From the NCBI GenBank assembly GCA_943789225.1, contig CALSTH010000001.1:310001-374000 (forward strand): DNA of 64,000 bases. The letters run 5' to 3'. Below, piece by piece: positions 63,077 through 64,000 of this stretch; positions within the stretch are counted from its first letter, which is position 1, and each line of letters begins with the position of its first letter. The DNA is from MS024-2A sp002292265. GTDB lineage: Bacteria > Bacteroidota > Bacteroidia > Flavobacteriales > Flavobacteriaceae. The position numbers and the translations under genes were made by a program. The notes under the pieces were generated by a model. The model saw only the letters and a program-made list of their open reading frames with translations. It was not told the origin of the DNA and did not search any database.

Positions 63077-63927
63077 TTAAAAACCACGGTTTTGTTGTGA
63101 TAGACCATGATCTTTCGATCGCAGTGATGTTTTAATGCACGCAGCAGTACAATGCGTTCCAAATCCTGTCCTTTTTCAATAAAGTCACGAACCTCGTGTT
63201 CATGCGATACACGGACAATATCCTGTTCGATGATGGGACCGGCGTCAAGATCTTCAGTCACATAATGGCTCGTCGCACCGATGATTTTTACACCGCGCTC
63301 AAAAGCCGAATGATAGGGCTTTGCACCAGGAAAGGCAGGCAAAAAAGAGTGGTGAATATTGATGATTTGATTTGGGAAGGCGTCAACCAGTCGGTGGGAA
63401 ACAATTTGCATATAACGTGCCAAAACAATCGAATCTATTTCATGCTTTTTCAATAATTCCAACTGCTGTGTTTCAGCTTCTGGCTTCGTTTCTTTAGTGA
63501 CGGGGACATGGTAAAAGGGAATTTGAAATTGTTTTGCAACCGATTCCAAATCCCTGTGGTTACTTAAGATAAATGGAATGTTACAGGCTAATTTTCTTGA
63601 GCGCTGTTGGGTTAAAATATCATATAAACAGTGATCGTATTTGGAAACAAAAACTGCAACATTGGGAATTTTATCTTCTAAAAAGAAGGAACAACGCAAG
63701 GCGTAACGGGAACCGATATCCCGATCGAAATTCGTTTGAAAGTCTTCATAGGTGGTCTTTTGAAAAAGACTTTCAATGACCACTCGCATAAAAAAACTTT
63801 TATGTACTCGATCTACATATTGGTCGATGTAGATTATGTTTCCATTCGATTGATGAATAAATTGGGTAACGTCCGCAATGATTCCTTTTTGATCAGGGCA
63901 ATGCATCAATAAGGTTAGTTTTTTCAA
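63073..63927 (-). CDS. purU: Formyltetrahydrofolate deformylase
   Basis: 284 residues. An N-terminal ACT domain (LLMHCPDQKGIIADVTQFIHQSNGNI) is followed by a formyltransferase-like domain: VAVFVSKYDHCLYDIL, LARYMQIVSHRLVDAFPNQIINIHHSFLPAFPGAKPYHSAFERGVKIIGATSHYV and EDLDAGPIIEQD. The Asn-His-Asp catalytic trio is in INIHHSFLPAF and DLDAGP. It releases formate from 10-formyl-THF, which supplies formate for purine synthesis and balances folates. On the minus strand, with a partial gene following upstream. Confidence 0.93.
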   Translation of the reverse strand: MKKLTLLMHCPDQKGIIADVTQFIHQSNGNIIYIDQYVDRVHKSFFMRVVIESLFQKTTYEDFQTNFDRDIGSRYALRCSFFLEDKIPNVAVFVSKYDHCLYDILTQQRSRKLACNIPFILSNHRDLESVAKQFQIPFYHVPVTKETKPEAETQQLELLKKHEIDSIVLARYMQIVSHRLVDAFPNQIINIHHSFLPAFPGAKPYHSAFERGVKIIGATSHYVTEDLDAGPIIEQDIVRVSHEHEVRDFIEKGQDLERIVLLRALKHHCDRKIMVYHNKTVVFN

Positions 63928-63933
63928 AAGATT

Positions 63934-64000
63934 TTAATTTCCAGGTTGTTTTATTTGAAATGCTTCATTCTCTTTGGCTTGGTCTACCATTTCTTTGACT
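63934..64000 (-). CDS. C-terminal end of a gene cut by the window edge
   Basis: A minus-strand frame enters from beyond position 64000 and encodes VKEMVDQAKENEAFQIKQPG and Asn before a TAA at 63934-63936. The start of purU follows 6 nt later, so the two could share one transcript. Too short to identify. Confidence 0.4.
   Translation of the reverse strand, partial: VKEMVDQAKENEAFQIKQPGN

Overview
The window comes from a member of the Bacteroidota, most likely a marine flavobacterium. The evidence is three SusC/SusD pairs, several flavobacterial-type lipoproteins, a GLPGLI-family protein, weak ribosome-binding sites, and promoters of the TAnnTTTG (-7) type seen upstream of several genes. The DNA is AT-rich. 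No phage, insertion sequence or CRISPR array was recognised.

Layout. 1-9.7 kb is mostly housekeeping and stress genes: the end of an operon with a large sugar-related lipoprotein (cut by the window edge), two tRNA-Pro genes, a padR-pspC operon, oxyR, a lipoprotein cyclophilin, a CoA-pyrophosphatase-type Nudix hydrolase, an acyltransferase, a Cu/Zn superoxide dismutase lipoprotein, a DUF3089 hydrolase and a PNPOx-like flavoprotein. 9.8-20.7 kb holds a dispersed sugar-oxidation set: two exported Gfo/Idh/MocA oxidoreductases, a Tat-type xylose-isomerase-like TIM barrel protein, a DUF1080 lipoprotein, a gluconate-2-dehydrogenase-subunit-3-like protein and a GMC oxidoreductase. This content resembles known glycoside 3-oxidation (3-keto-sugar) loci. 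galE, an S10 peptidase and an OmpA protein with thrombospondin type 3 repeats lie among these genes.

20.8-37.1 kb is a complete alginate-utilisation locus. It contains a lipoprotein with two PL7 alginate lyase domains, a gluconokinase/6-phosphogluconate dehydrogenase fusion, an Nramp-like transporter without the metal-binding motifs, an SDR, a KdgF-like cupin, SusC/SusD, a FadR-type regulator, an ExuT-like MFS transporter, a DEH-reductase-like SDR, KDG kinase and KDPG aldolase. Surface and periplasmic lyases would release unsaturated uronates; KdgF, the SDR, the kinase and the aldolase would turn them into pyruvate and glyceraldehyde-3-phosphate. Arrays of a 12-bp palindrome (TTGGTAAACCAA type) with a 13-bp period overlap the -7 elements of the lyase, susC and regulator promoters, which points to one shared repressor that also controls itself.

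37-50.7 kb has a TonB-receptor-like/GLPGLI pair and two further SusC/SusD pairs without any neighbouring carbohydrate-active enzyme. 50.9-53.5 kb is a less ordinary stretch: a Tat-exported small protein, a DUF1996 lipoprotein between two imperfect copies of a ~125-bp intergenic repeat, a 9-bp inverted repeat and a tRNA-Arg with an unusual tertiary pair. 53.6-64 kb is again core genome: a cation/Ca2+ exchanger, divergent type II and type III glutamine synthetases, purM, a cytochrome-b561-like membrane protein with a YceI protein, prfA, pyrF, an alpha/beta hydrolase, and purU on the other strand.
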